A stretch of 35,018 nt of DNA, taken from Anaerolineae bacterium (lineage in GTDB: Bacteria > Chloroflexota > Anaerolineae > Promineifilales > Promineifilaceae). The stretch lies in contig WFSA01000141.1 in the NCBI GenBank assembly GCA_015486215.1, positions 1-35,018 of the forward strand, written 5' to 3'. The notes under the pieces are model-generated. The model worked only from the letters and a program-made list of their open reading frames with translations, was not told the DNA's origin and did not search any database. Of the stretch, positions 1-8,258 are shown in pieces. Position 1 is the stretch's first letter; each line of letters opens with the position of its first letter. The translations under genes and the position numbers were made by a program.

Positions 1-151
1 CCATATCTTGATAAGCGGTGTCTAAATCATGATAAATGACATGGGGACGCACTAAATCTTCAATAAAACGATCAATACGATTACGACCAATGACGGCATA
101 CAACCCTTCATAAACTTGTTCATCAAGGGTCACCGTTAATTGTTTCTGCAT
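1..151 (-). CDS. Antitoxin-like ribbon protein, C-terminally cut by window edge
   Basis: The minus strand reads ATG at 149-151 and stays open to the window edge, giving 50 residues that begin MQKQLTVTLDEQVYEGLY and contain IGRNRIDRFIEDLVRPHV. This N-terminal pattern is typical of small antitoxins annotated as addiction-module antitoxins (RHH/AbrB-like) in Chloroflexota and cyanobacteria, usually followed by a MazF/PemK-type RNase. The toxin would lie beyond the left edge, so pairing is inference. The C-terminus is missing because the window ends, not because the gene is broken. The start is chosen because the family begins with this short beta strand and nothing coding lies upstream. Confidence 0.7.
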   Translation of the reverse strand, partial: MQKQLTVTLDEQVYEGLYAVIGRNRIDRFIEDLVRPHVIYHDLDTAYQDM

Positions 152-173
152 TATATTTTCTCCCGTGGTTCCA

Positions 174-206
174 AGAAGTCAGGGTTTTTGCAAAAGCCTG
201 ACTTTT
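174..206. terminator. Hairpin terminator-like repeat
   Basis: Arms AAGTCAGG (176-183) and CCTGACTT (197-204) enclose a T-rich/A-rich loop and are followed by TTT on the plus strand. The same hairpin occurs in perfect form at 3497-3530, next to the uvrA stop. It lies 48 bases past the vsr stop on the minus strand, so it may end the restriction-modification transcript. It could equally be a small dispersed repeat. Confidence 0.5.
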
Positions 207-253
207 ATTGCTCTGCATTTAATTTGGAGGGTTCCATACAAATTGGAATCAAC

Positions 254-670
254 TTAATGTAATTTATGAAACGTAATGGCTCGTAAAATCTGGTCAATAC
301 AATCATCAAAATTGTGCTTAATATCATACTCCCATAATCGAATGATAGACCATCCCTCTTGTGATAAAGCTTCGCTGACTTCTTTATCACGTTCTCTATT
401 TCTGGCTATTTTCTTTTCCCAATAGGATGTATTGGTTTTAGGCATTGTAAAACGAACTGGATGACCATGCCAAAAATCAGAATCAATGAAAACAATAACT
501 TTTTTACGCCGAAAAACAATATCTGGCTTGCCGATAATGTTATTGACATGTTTAGCAAAATAGATTTTCCTGCGCCGTAACTCTCGCATAACCATCAGCT
601 CAGGCTTTGTATTTTTTGAGCGGATATTACGCATATTCTTTTGCCGTTGTGCCTTTGTTAAATTATCCAT
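254..670 (-). CDS. vsr: Very short patch repair endonuclease (Vsr)
   Basis: A 138-residue protein of the usual Vsr length. The family nicks DNA 5' of a T:G mismatch made when 5-methylcytosine deaminates, starting repair at the methyltransferase's own sites. The sequence shows the family blocks in order: N-terminal KNMRNIRSKNTKPEL (about 12-26), GKPDIVF with the metal-binding Asp (about 47-53), the FWHGH block (about 66-70) with the catalytic His, and a late IIRLWEYDI strand. It is the last gene of a three-gene operon and overlaps the upstream endonuclease gene by 8 bases. That context fits its job of protecting sites modified by the C5 methyltransferase two genes upstream. Base composition is AT-rich like the rest of the operon, suggesting joint acquisition. 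Identification is firm. Confidence 0.95.
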   Translation of the reverse strand: MDNLTKAQRQKNMRNIRSKNTKPELMVMRELRRRKIYFAKHVNNIIGKPDIVFRRKKVIVFIDSDFWHGHPVRFTMPKTNTSYWEKKIARNRERDKEVSEALSQEGWSIIRLWEYDIKHNFDDCIDQILRAITFHKLH

Positions 671-1652
671 CCTGCGGCGGCGAAAAATCCATCAAGTAGT
701 TTTCATCATCCACTTTGTAAAAGTCCACATCAGTCCGCCCATACCGTAGAAGGTCTTCCTTCGTGACAAATTGTCCGTCCGACAGGCCAAGCCGCTTACG
801 AAAGTATCTTCCCAACAAGCTGTTATTATGCGGGGTCTCAATAGCTTTTGCGCTTTGCTGCGCCCGACGACAAATCAAAGTGTCATTATCGTCAGTGTGT
901 ACCGTAAAATGCTGAGGCGGCAGTGGAAAGAAATCACTGTTATAAACTTTTGCTTTCAACGGGATATACGCTTGATTACGCTCCCGTTTGTATTCAAACC
1001 GATGCCCCCAATTTAAGCTTGAGCGCGGAGCAACATCATTATACCTGCTGCTGATGAAGGATACACAAACATGATCAGGATCGTCATCGGCCAGCTTCGT
1101 ATCAACAGATGAATCATCAAGAGGTTGGGTTTTGCGTTGCTGACGGGCATCATAACGGCTCTTAAATGCTTGAATAAACTTATCAGCATCTGGAGACGTA
1201 CATGAAATTGTGTCACCTGCCAACGACTGGAAATAATCAAATCCATCGGCGGCACTGCATGGAATCATCAACTCCCGCTGGGCATTGCCAAATGCACGCT
1301 GTGAATAATTTGCAGACCCCATGAACCCAGTGACAGGGTGGTTGTCATTAAACCATGCGTACAGTTTTGAATGAACAGGCGGCGGCGTTCGTATGTAACT
1401 ACATTCAAAAGAACCTGCGAAATCATGCTGTACCAATTTTTGAAAACCACGATGATTAACTTGTGACAATCCGCTCTGAGCTGTCATTCCAACAATCAAA
1501 TGGACATTGATATGTATCTTTTTACTGTGTAATTTTTGAATATGATGAAAGGTCATTGCTGACGTGGCATAACCAGAAACAATATACAGAGTATTGGCAC
1601 CATTATGGGGAGGTTTGATTAGAATTTCTTGAAACAGGTTGGATGACATCAT
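663..1652 (-). CDS. NgoFVII-like type II restriction endonuclease (PLD fold + B3-like domain)
   Basis: A 329-residue protein. The N-terminal half carries the phospholipase-D signature, HSKLYAWF near residue 105 followed by GSANYSQRAFGNAQRE, which in BfiI and NgoFVII relatives forms a metal-independent nuclease active site. The C-terminal half, from SSLNWG near residue 210 through QAYIPL, FFP, the AIETPHNNSLLGRYFRKRLGL block and YGRTDVDFYKV, matches the NgoFVII family's B3-like DNA-recognition domain. Members studied cut GC-rich sequences (NgoFVII: GCSGC), but specificity here is unknown. The ATG shares one base with the methyltransferase stop codon and the 3' end overlaps vsr, so the three genes are translationally coupled. 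It should protect the cell from unmodified foreign DNA. The family call is strong from motif order; the target is not readable. Confidence 0.85.
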   Translation of the reverse strand: MMSSNLFQEILIKPPHNGANTLYIVSGYATSAMTFHHIQKLHSKKIHINVHLIVGMTAQSGLSQVNHRGFQKLVQHDFAGSFECSYIRTPPPVHSKLYAWFNDNHPVTGFMGSANYSQRAFGNAQRELMIPCSAADGFDYFQSLAGDTISCTSPDADKFIQAFKSRYDARQQRKTQPLDDSSVDTKLADDDPDHVCVSFISSRYNDVAPRSSLNWGHRFEYKRERNQAYIPLKAKVYNSDFFPLPPQHFTVHTDDNDTLICRRAQQSAKAIETPHNNSLLGRYFRKRLGLSDGQFVTKEDLLRYGRTDVDFYKVDDENYLMDFSPPQDG

Positions 1653-2785
1653 TATTTGTTGACCCCGACATTATATTCAGCTTTGGGTTCTAGCAATCTT
1701 TGGGTATAGCTTATATTAGGAGCTATTGAAGGGTATTCTATTCCTGCAAAACTTTTTAGTAATGCTTCAAAAATAATTCGTACCCCTTCTGATGGGACTG
1801 CCATACCAATTTGTTTCCGAACACTTTCTTTAGAACCTTGAAAGATAAAATTATCAGGGAAAGTTTGCAGGCGCGCCCTCTCCCGATTTGTTAAGGCACG
1901 GTTTTCACTCCAATGATACACATGCGTCCCGCCGCCACCGCTTCCTGTGACAGTGTATGACGGCCGTTCTGGAGTAAGTCTTTTATAAATTTGGCTTATT
2001 TTTGCCCCTTTTACGTTTAATTGTAAATGTTCGGGTATATCGGCGGTGAAAGCGTTTTCGCCCGGCTTTATGTATTTTAGACGTTCTACAACAGTTGCGG
2101 CGTGTCTGGTTAATTCGCTGTTTGGAGCATCTACTGGAATAGGCGGGTTTTCAATTGCATTACGGCTGGAGACATCAATGTCACGATAAGGATCGGGAGA
2201 TGGTACACGGAAACGAACATCTAAGTCCGAACGAATCCCAATAATAATGATTCTATGCCGTGCTTGGGGTACACCATACTTTTCAAATTTATATAGATGG
2301 GGCGTTACAATATATCCAGATTGTTGTAACTCTTCTAAAATAGTTTGAAACGCTTGTCCCTCATTGGAGTTCCGCAAACCGCCGACATTTTCGGCTAAGA
2401 ACCACTTTGGTCTAAATTTCCAAAGGGCTTTTACACCGTAGGTATATAATGGTCCATAAACGCCGTCTGTTCCTTTTTGTTCGCCTACAATACTGAAATC
2501 ATTACAGGGAAAGCCAAAAGCAAGGCCGTCAATATCAGAAATCTGTGCCAGAATATCATAATCAAGTTTTTTTATATCATGGCAAATAACCGACTCAGGG
2601 GTATCAGGACTAAGATTATAACGGTATGTTTCGCATGTATCTGTGTCGTAATCAGTTGCCCAAGCATGTTCTATCGACATACTGTTGCCATTTACGCCGA
2701 TTCGGGCATTTTTTGCGCCTAATCCGATGCCGCCTGGTCCGCAAAATAGTTCACCTAATTTGAAAGTCGTGTTTGAATTATCCAT
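1652..2785 (-). CDS. DNA (cytosine-5) methyltransferase of a type II R-M system
   Basis: 377 residues from the chosen ATG. Motif I is GELFCGPGGIGLG near the N-terminus. Motif IV is GFPCNDFS with the catalytic Cys (PCN instead of the commoner PCQ). Motif VI is ENV, motif VIII QARHRIII, motif IX RLTPERPSYTVTGSG and motif X GMAVPS, so the full set is in canonical order. It should methylate cytosine at the recognition site of the downstream endonuclease. A longer in-frame start exists at 2956, but those extra 57 residues run through a repeat and low-complexity stretch and precede motif I by too much. The ATG at 2783-2785 puts motif I at residue 9, as usual. The stop overlaps the endonuclease start (TAATG). 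Composition is AT-rich compared with uvrA next door. Confidence 0.92.
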   Translation of the reverse strand: MDNSNTTFKLGELFCGPGGIGLGAKNARIGVNGNSMSIEHAWATDYDTDTCETYRYNLSPDTPESVICHDIKKLDYDILAQISDIDGLAFGFPCNDFSIVGEQKGTDGVYGPLYTYGVKALWKFRPKWFLAENVGGLRNSNEGQAFQTILEELQQSGYIVTPHLYKFEKYGVPQARHRIIIIGIRSDLDVRFRVPSPDPYRDIDVSSRNAIENPPIPVDAPNSELTRHAATVVERLKYIKPGENAFTADIPEHLQLNVKGAKISQIYKRLTPERPSYTVTGSGGGGTHVYHWSENRALTNRERARLQTFPDNFIFQGSKESVRKQIGMAVPSEGVRIIFEALLKSFAGIEYPSIAPNISYTQRLLEPKAEYNVGVNK

Positions 2786-2900
2786 GATTGTATTGTAACA
2801 CTGATGAATTATAAATGCAGCCCATTGTGAATGGCAGACACAACGGCCGTTTCCCACCCCACCTCCCTCTCTAAACCCATCTCCCTTTTCCCCCCAGAAA

Positions 2901-2985
2901 AAAACATGAAGACATTTCATATAAAACATGAAGACATTTTGAAAAAATGTCTTCATGTTTCTTTCAAAATGTCTTCATGTTTTTA
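2901..2985. repeat. Four-copy nested inverted repeat (two AAACATGAAGACATTT, then two reverse copies)
   Basis: Two direct copies of AACATGAAGACATTT (about 2903-2917 and 2925-2939) face two reverse copies (about 2944-2959 and 2968-2983). Together they can fold into one long hairpin or two alternative ones. It lies between the HU stop (2993) and the methyltransferase start (2785), all genes reading leftward. It may be the HU terminator, an operator controlling the R-M operon, or both. No separate controller protein gene is seen. Confidence 0.7.
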
Positions 2986-2992
2986 GTGACAC

Positions 2993-3376
2993 CTACGCAT
3001 CTTTCTCAAATCTGGCGTTGGCGACCGCTTCCTTTAACTCTCTGCTCGGCGTAAAGCGTGGCGTAACCTTGATGATATTGTTCACCGACACCTCCGCCTC
3101 TGTTGCTGACCCTTCGGTTTTGATGGCAAGACGGAACGAGCCGAGTGCGCCTAGTTCAACGATGTTACCATCTTCAAGCAGTTGGGGAATAATTTCAAGC
3201 AATGTCTCGATGACGGCGGCCGTATCGCCCGGGCTAACGGTGGATACTTGCGCGATCCGCTTGCTCAATTGGCGCATCGTGATGCGCCCTGAGCTTTTAT
3301 AAGATGGATAAAATTTGCGCGGTGCAGTTAAATCTCTGGGGTTTACTCTACTGACAACATTATACTTTGCAGACAT
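2993..3376 (-). CDS. HU/IHF-family DNA-binding protein (HU-HIG type)
   Basis: A 127-residue protein. About 27 N-terminal residues rich in PR and KFYP precede the HU fold: GRITMRQLSKRIAQ, then VIETLLEIIPQLLEDGNIVELGALGSFRL (helices and first strands), then a VNNIIKVTPRFTPSRELKE C-terminal strand-helix. The N-terminal extension and the GSFRL block resemble the HU-HIG group of bacterial histone-like proteins rather than classic 90-residue HU. It probably binds and bends DNA in the nucleoid. The start is supported by a GGGAGG ribosome site just upstream. It is separate from the R-M genes downstream, because an 85-base inverted repeat lies between them. Its partners are not visible. Confidence 0.85.
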   Translation of the reverse strand: MSAKYNVVSRVNPRDLTAPRKFYPSYKSSGRITMRQLSKRIAQVSTVSPGDTAAVIETLLEIIPQLLEDGNIVELGALGSFRLAIKTEGSATEAEVSVNNIIKVTPRFTPSRELKEAVANARFEKDA

Positions 3377-3496
3377 GGTTTTTACCTCCCATGATCATCA
3401 TGTGGATTAAAGGTTGGCGACCTTGATGTTGGCCTCCCAACCAAATACCATTTAATCATAGGAGATGTTGATCGGCATGTCAACTGGACAGAAACC

Positions 3497-3530
3497 AGAA
3501 GTCAGGCTTTTTGCAAAAAGCCTGACTTCT
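3497..3530. terminator. Perfect 16-bp hairpin after uvrA
   Basis: Arms 3497-3512 and 3515-3530 are perfectly complementary with a GC loop. The stem core AGTCAGGC/GCCTGACT is the same as in the hairpin at 174-206. It starts 3 bases past the uvrA stop on the minus strand. The A/T tracts lie inside the stem, so it could work in both directions. Confidence 0.65.
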
Positions 3531-3533
3531 TAC

Positions 3534-6419
3534 TCACTCCCCCAAATACGCCTTCAAAAACTGCCCCGTATACGACCCCGCAACCGCCGCCACATCCTCC
3601 GGAGTCCCTTGCGCGACGATGTGTCCCCCTTTCTCGCCCCCTTCCGGCCCCAAGTCCACGATGTGGTCAGCCACTTTGATGATGTCCAGATTATGCTCAA
3701 TAATCACCACCGTGTTCCCCTTGTCCACCAGCTTATCCAGCGCACTGATCAAACGGGCGACATCATGCGAATGTAAGCCAACCGATGGCTCATCAAGAAT
3801 GTAAATCGTCCGCCCCGTCGCAATTTTCGACAGTTCGCGGCTCAATTTGATGCGTTGCGCCTCGCCGCCGCTTAATGTCGGCGCGGGCTGCCCAAGATGG
3901 ATGTAATCCAGCCCCACATCGGAAAGCGTTTTCAGCTTGCGATAAATGCGCGGAATGTTCTCGAAAAACTGTAACGCCTCCGCCACGCTCAACTCCAATA
4001 CTTGGGCGATGTTCAGCCCTTTGTACGTCACTTGCAACGTCTCACGGTTGTAGCGTGCGCCGCGACAAATGTCGCACGGCACATAAATATCGGGCAAGAA
4101 TTGCATCTCGATTTGATTCTGTCCCTGTCCTGCACACGCCTCACAACGGCCGCCTTTCACATTAAAACTAAAACGGCCGGGCTTGTACCCCCGTATTTTG
4201 CTCTCTGGCAGCCCCGCGAACAGTTCGCGCATCGGGTTGAACAGGTTGGTATAGGTGGCCGGATTGGATCGCGGCGTGCGCCCGATGGGGCTTTGATCAA
4301 TCTCGATGATTTTGTCCAGCAGTTCCAACCCTTGAATGTCCCGATGTTTGCCCGGCAGATCGCGTGAGCGGTAAAAATGTTGGTACAGCCGCTTGCTCAA
4401 AATCTCGATCAAAAATGAGCTTTTGCCGCTACCGCTGACCCCTGTGATACAACTCATCGTGCCTAGCGGGATGGCGATGTCTACATCTTTGAGGTTGTTT
4501 TCCTGTGCGCCGATGATTTGCAAATAGCCGTTCTCATGGGGACGGCGTTGGGCGGGGATGGGGATGCGTAAACGGCCGTTTAAATACCCCCCCGTCAATG
4601 AATCCACATTCGCTTCAATATCCGCCAACGTCCCCTGCGCCACCACTTCGCCGCCCAGCTTGCCCGCGCCCGGCCCCAAGTCGATGATCCAATCCGCCGC
4701 CCGCATGGTGTCCTCGTCATGCTCCACAACCAGCACCGTATTGCCCAAGTCGCGCATCCGTTGCAGCGTCTTGATCAGCCGCGCATTGTCCCGCTGATGC
4801 AGGCCGATGGACGGCTCGTCCAGCACATACAACACGCCCATCAACTGGCTGCCAATCTGGGTCGCCAGTCGAATCCGTTGTGCCTCGCCGCCGCTCAAAC
4901 TGCCCGCCATCCGATTCAACGTCAAATAATCCAGCCCGACATTGATCATAAATTGTAGCCGTTCGCGTATCTCTTTCAGGATGGATTTGGCGATCATCTG
5001 CTGTCGCGCTGTCAGGGGAGATGTGGCCTCGTCGGCCAACGCCGTCGCCCATTCTAAAATATCGTTGATGGCTTGATGGGTGATCTCGCTGATGTTCTTG
5101 TCGGCAATCGTCACCGCCAGCGAGACGGGGCGTAACCGTGTGCCATTGCACGCTTCACACGGCCGATTGACCATGAACTCTTCCAATTTTTTGCGTACAT
5201 AATCGGAAGTCGTCTCCCGATACCGCCGCTCTAAATTGCGGATAACCCCTTCATATTTGGCATTATACTCGCGCACATCCCCGCCCCGATTAACGTAGCG
5301 GATAGGGATCATCTCGTCACCGCTTCCATATAGAATGATGGCGCGTTGTTGGGCGGTCAGCTTTTTGACGGCGACGTTGATAGGGATATTGCAGCGAACG
5401 GCCGTTGATTTCAACAACTGCCAATAATAGCCCACCTTATCATCCGTCGGCCAGCCCACAATCGCCCCCTTTTCCAACGACAACCGCTTGTTGGGAATGA
5501 CCAAATCGGGGTCAATCGCCTTCTTCACCCCCAACCCTTCGCAAGCGGGACAAGCCCCGTGCGGACTGTTGAAGCTGAACGTGCGCGGCTCAATTTCGGG
5601 AATGCTGGTGCCATCATACGGGCAGTACAAATGCTCCGAATACAGATGATCGACGGGAGTATCGCGGTCGGTTACGTCGTTGATGATGACCACGCCGCCG
5701 CCCAGCCGCAACGCCGTCTCAACCGAATCGTTCAGCCGGCTGCGTGCCGCCGCCGCTTCCTCGCTCTGGTCGTCGGCGGCGTGACGCAGGACTAAGCGGT
5801 CAACAATCACCTCGATATTATGGTTTTTGTACCGATCCAACTTGATCTCTTCGTCAATGCTGTACAACTCGCCATCCACCCGCACGCGCACAAAACCAAA
5901 TCTGCGAACATCTTCAAACACGGATTGATGGTGTCCTTTGCGATCTTTGATGAGGGGGGCGAGAATTTGGATGCGGCTGTCGGCGGGCATCATCTGCATC
6001 TGCGCCACAATCTGCTCGGCCGATTGCGGCATGACAGGGCGGCCGCATTCAGGGCAATGCGGCGTTCCCGCCCGCGCATAGAAAAGGCGCAGATAATCGT
6101 AAATCTCCGTCACCGTTCCCACCGTCGAGCGCGGATTGCGGCTCACCCCTTTCTGATCAATGGAAACAGCCGGGCTAAGCCCCTCAATTTGATCCACGTC
6201 AGGCTTTTCCATCTGCCCCAAAAATTGGCGTGCATACGCTGACAACGACTCCACATACCGCCGCTGCCCTTCGGCAAAGATAGTATCAAACGCCAATGAT
6301 GATTTGCCAGAGCCAGACAGCCCCGTGATGACGACTAACTGGTCGCGCGGTATTTCGATATTGATATTTTTCAAATTATGCTCGCGTGCGCCGCGAATGA
6401 TAATTTTGTCTAGGGACAT
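3534..6419 (-). CDS. uvrA: Excinuclease ABC subunit A
   Basis: 961 residues, full length for UvrA, the damage-sensing ABC ATPase of nucleotide excision repair, which loads UvrB at lesions. The first ATP site has [14 protein letters not shown] near residue 33, the signature [17 protein letters not shown] and the Walker [17 protein letters not shown]. The second has [25 protein letters not shown] and [13 protein letters not shown]. Zinc-binding cysteine pairs are visible at CPECG, in CPYDG...CPACEGLG, at CEACNGTR and in CEACAGQG...[15 protein letters not shown] is a typical block near the last zinc module. It is monocistronic, ends in a hairpin, and has an H-type palindromic mobile element 34 bases upstream of its start. 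Many genomes regulate uvrA through LexA, but I see no convincing operator here. Confidence 0.98.
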   Translation of the reverse strand: MSLDKIIIRGAREHNLKNINIEIPRDQLVVITGLSGSGKSSLAFDTIFAEGQRRYVESLSAYARQFLGQMEKPDVDQIEGLSPAVSIDQKGVSRNPRSTVGTVTEIYDYLRLFYARAGTPHCPECGRPVMPQSAEQIVAQMQMMPADSRIQILAPLIKDRKGHHQSVFEDVRRFGFVRVRVDGELYSIDEEIKLDRYKNHNIEVIVDRLVLRHAADDQSEEAAAARSRLNDSVETALRLGGGVVIINDVTDRDTPVDHLYSEHLYCPYDGTSIPEIEPRTFSFNSPHGACPACEGLGVKKAIDPDLVIPNKRLSLEKGAIVGWPTDDKVGYYWQLLKSTAVRCNIPINVAVKKLTAQQRAIILYGSGDEMIPIRYVNRGGDVREYNAKYEGVIRNLERRYRETTSDYVRKKLEEFMVNRPCEACNGTRLRPVSLAVTIADKNISEITHQAINDILEWATALADEATSPLTARQQMIAKSILKEIRERLQFMINVGLDYLTLNRMAGSLSGGEAQRIRLATQIGSQLMGVLYVLDEPSIGLHQRDNARLIKTLQRMRDLGNTVLVVEHDEDTMRAADWIIDLGPGAGKLGGEVVAQGTLADIEANVDSLTGGYLNGRLRIPIPAQRRPHENGYLQIIGAQENNLKDVDIAIPLGTMSCITGVSGSGKSSFLIEILSKRLYQHFYRSRDLPGKHRDIQGLELLDKIIEIDQSPIGRTPRSNPATYTNLFNPMRELFAGLPESKIRGYKPGRFSFNVKGGRCEACAGQGQNQIEMQFLPDIYVPCDICRGARYNRETLQVTYKGLNIAQVLELSVAEALQFFENIPRIYRKLKTLSDVGLDYIHLGQPAPTLSGGEAQRIKLSRELSKIATGRTIYILDEPSVGLHSHDVARLISALDKLVDKGNTVVIIEHNLDIIKVADHIVDLGPEGGEKGGHIVAQGTPEDVAAVAGSYTGQFLKAYLGE

Positions 6420-6453
6420 AGGGAATTTCTCGCTTGTATTGGTTAAATAGATA

Positions 6454-6565
6454 GCGTGTGTTTCAAATGAGTTGAAGCAAAGTGACTGTCACGGGGCGAA
6501 CGGATTTGGTTTACCCGAAACTATACGCCCCGTGACTGTCACTTCTACTAAAATAAAACACACCC
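6454..6565. mobile_element. MITE-like element, family H (112 bp)
   Basis: The ends GCGTGTGTTT and AAACACACCC are inverted repeats with one mismatch. The 9-base sequence AAATAGATA is present exactly on both sides (6445-6453 and 6566-6574), which is a clear target duplication. Inside is a perfect 18-bp inverted repeat (6481-6498 and 6526-6543) containing GTGACTGTCAC. There is no coding capacity. It sits in the uvrA promoter region. Confidence 0.8.
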
Positions 6566-6713
6566 AAATAGATAAGAGGACAATTCTAACAAAGAACATC
6601 TGTTCGTGCGAAAACTCTGATTTGTTAGATAATCGCCGACTATGCTCCATAAATCAGGCACATTCTGTAACAAAAATAATGGTCAATAGTCAACAGACCC
6701 TCATTGACCATTA

Positions 6714-6914
6714 TAGGGCGATTGCAACCTCGCCTTAATTCGTGATCGTGATCGGTTTCGTGATCGGTTTTTTCGATTTTCGATCACGAAACCGATCACG
6801 ACAATCATAACGTATAAATTCCCCGCAATTCACATGTTATGTCAATTGTGGAGTTGCTAAAAACGATGTAAATTTGGAATTTAACAGTGCGATTTGGAGG
6901 TTGCAATCGCCCTA
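6714..6914. mobile_element. MITE-like element, family E, copy 1 (201 bp)
   Basis: Terminal inverted repeats TAGGGCGATTGCAACC and GGTTGCAATCGCCCTA bound a core made of GATC-rich palindromes (repeated CGTGATCG/CGATCACG). The 10 bases TTGACCATTA occur on both flanks (6704-6713 and 6915-6924), a target duplication. A second copy lies at 17001-17215 and a core fragment at about 22022-22057. Non-coding. Confidence 0.82.
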
Positions 6915-6982
6915 TTGACCATTAATAACTTCTCGCCATCTTGTTTCTTTCCTTATATCATTGTTCATTTGTTAAATCTGCC

Positions 6983-7094
6983 GTATCTTCTCCATAAATC
7001 GTGGACAAGAGTTGACAAATTTCATCAGCCCTTTATTTTACACGAGTATCATTAGGAAAATTTGTCAAGTCTCCCCAGAATACTGAGAAGATAC
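6983..7094. mobile_element. MITE-like element, family A, copy 1 (112 bp)
   Basis: It begins GTATCTTCTC and ends GAGAAGATAC. Inner arms ACTTGACAAATTT and AAATTTGTCAAGT make the whole element a long imperfect hairpin. The flanks are AATCTGCC and AATCGGCC, an 8-base target duplication with one mismatch. It lies 55 bases upstream of the phosphodiesterase gene and carries TTGACA-N16-TATTTT pointing toward it. Confidence 0.85.
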
Positions 7095-7149
7095 AATCGG
7101 CCCTATTTACGTTCTATTTGGGATGCTGATTTGATGTTGAGGTGAAGGT

Positions 7150-7965
7150 GTGAGACGAATGACTGGGAAGTTGAATCCGTTGGCTGATGATGGCAGTATT
7201 GTTGTGTTGGCGCATCGCGGCGGGAGCGGGTTGCGGCCGGAGAATACGATGATGGCGTTTGAGAATGCGGCATCGTTGGGCGTGGACGGGCTGGAACTGG
7301 ATATACATCAAACGAAAGACGGCCGTATCGTTGTCATTCATGATCCTACCATTGATCGCGTCAGCGATGGTAGTGGTGCGATTCGGGAGATGAGCCTCGC
7401 TGAATTGCAATCGTATGATGCTGGCTACTGGTGGACGGCCGATGGGGGTAAAACATTCCCGTATCGCGGCAAAGGGGCCGTCGTTCCCACATTGGAGAAG
7501 GTTTTTATCACCTTTCCCCATTTATGGATAAATATCGACATTAAACAACATGCGCCATCCATCGTGGAGCCGTTTGTCGAGATGGTGCGCGAGTTTGGCA
7601 TGACGAATAAAGTGATGGTCGGCTCGTTCAGCGAACAGACGGTACAAGCGTTCCGTTCCCAATGTCCAGAAGCGTTAACGGCCGCTTCTCTGCAAGAGAC
7701 ACGCCGATTGTACATTATGAATAAATTGATGATCGGACGTTTTTATAATGGACACGCGGACGCGCTGCAAATTCCTGAATTTTATGGACGAAAACGGGTC
7801 GTCACCCGTCGGTTTATTAAGGCAGCACATCAAAAAGGAACGGCCGTTCACGTCTGGACTGTTGATGAAGAGGAAGATATGGAGCGGCTCATCACTTTTG
7901 GCGTGGATGGACTCATCACCGATTACCCTGATCGGTTGATGGGATTGTTTAAGAACGGTACGTAG
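7150..7965 (+). CDS. Glycerophosphodiester phosphodiesterase (UgpQ-like)
   Basis: 271 residues, family-typical. GDPD enzymes hydrolyse glycerophosphodiesters to glycerol-3-phosphate and an alcohol, using a metal-assisted TIM barrel. The signature is clear: LAHRGGSGLRPENTM (catalytic His and Arg near residue 20), LELDIHQTKDGRIVVIHD (metal Glu/Asp and second His), RVSDGSG, and a C-terminal VHVWTVDEEEDM...GVDGLITDYPDRL strand-helix. No signal peptide is seen, so it is probably cytoplasmic and used for phospholipid turnover. GTG at 7150 has GAGG seven bases upstream; an ATG at 7159 is a close alternative. A family A mobile element lies directly upstream and may supply a promoter (inference). The stop is followed immediately by a K-type palindrome. 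Confidence 0.93.
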   Translation: MRRMTGKLNPLADDGSIVVLAHRGGSGLRPENTMMAFENAASLGVDGLELDIHQTKDGRIVVIHDPTIDRVSDGSGAIREMSLAELQSYDAGYWWTADGGKTFPYRGKGAVVPTLEKVFITFPHLWINIDIKQHAPSIVEPFVEMVREFGMTNKVMVGSFSEQTVQAFRSQCPEALTAASLQETRRLYIMNKLMIGRFYNGHADALQIPEFYGRKRVVTRRFIKAAHQKGTAVHVWTVDEEEDMERLITFGVDGLITDYPDRLMGLFKNGT

Positions 7966-8003
7966 GTGATTGGCACTTGCCGAGTGCCCGTCACTTGGAA
8001 GCC
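7966..8003. repeat. K-type palindrome fragment after the phosphodiesterase stop
   Basis: The palindromic core GGCACTTGCC/AGTGCCCGTCAC matches the middle of the K element at 25247-25346. It starts directly after the TAG stop codon and may act as a transcript-end hairpin. Confidence 0.5.
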
Positions 8004-8086
8004 CGCGATGGTGGGGGATAGAACGCGGATTCCTGCCTTCGCCGGAATGATAGATGGAAGTTTCTGGTTTTATTTAATCGGCATTC

Positions 8087-8209
8087 GTAAATTTTTAATA
8101 TTTCAGGGTGACTACAACAGATGAAAGAAATAAACGGATGGTGCAGTCGAAAAAATAGCCGTTCATTTTCATAATCCGCTGTAGCCACCCCGAAATACTG
8201 AGAAAATAT
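8087..8209. mobile_element. MITE-like element, family C, copy 1 (about 123 bp)
   Basis: It begins GTAAATTTTTAATATTTC and ends near GAGAAAATAT, with inner arms GTGACTACAACAG and CGCTGTAGCCAC. The right flank CCTCATTC matches the left flank CGGCATTC at 6 of 8 bases. A related sequence without the insertion is visible near 25441-25460 (ATTTAATCCTCATTCCTAAT), supporting CCTCATTC as the original target. Confidence 0.65.
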
Positions 8210-8258
8210 CCTCATTCCTTATCCTAAAACCCTTGAAAAATCTTTTCCAACAAATCTC

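Noticed and set aside
1013-1255. Short overlapping frames inside the R-M, uvrA, hppA and other genes
   Set aside because: They lie opposite to or out of frame with strongly supported genes and have no recognisable domain or ribosome site.
2786-2956. Longer N-terminus of the C5 methyltransferase starting at 2956
   Set aside because: The extra stretch runs through the inverted repeat and low-complexity sequence and puts motif I far from the N-terminus.
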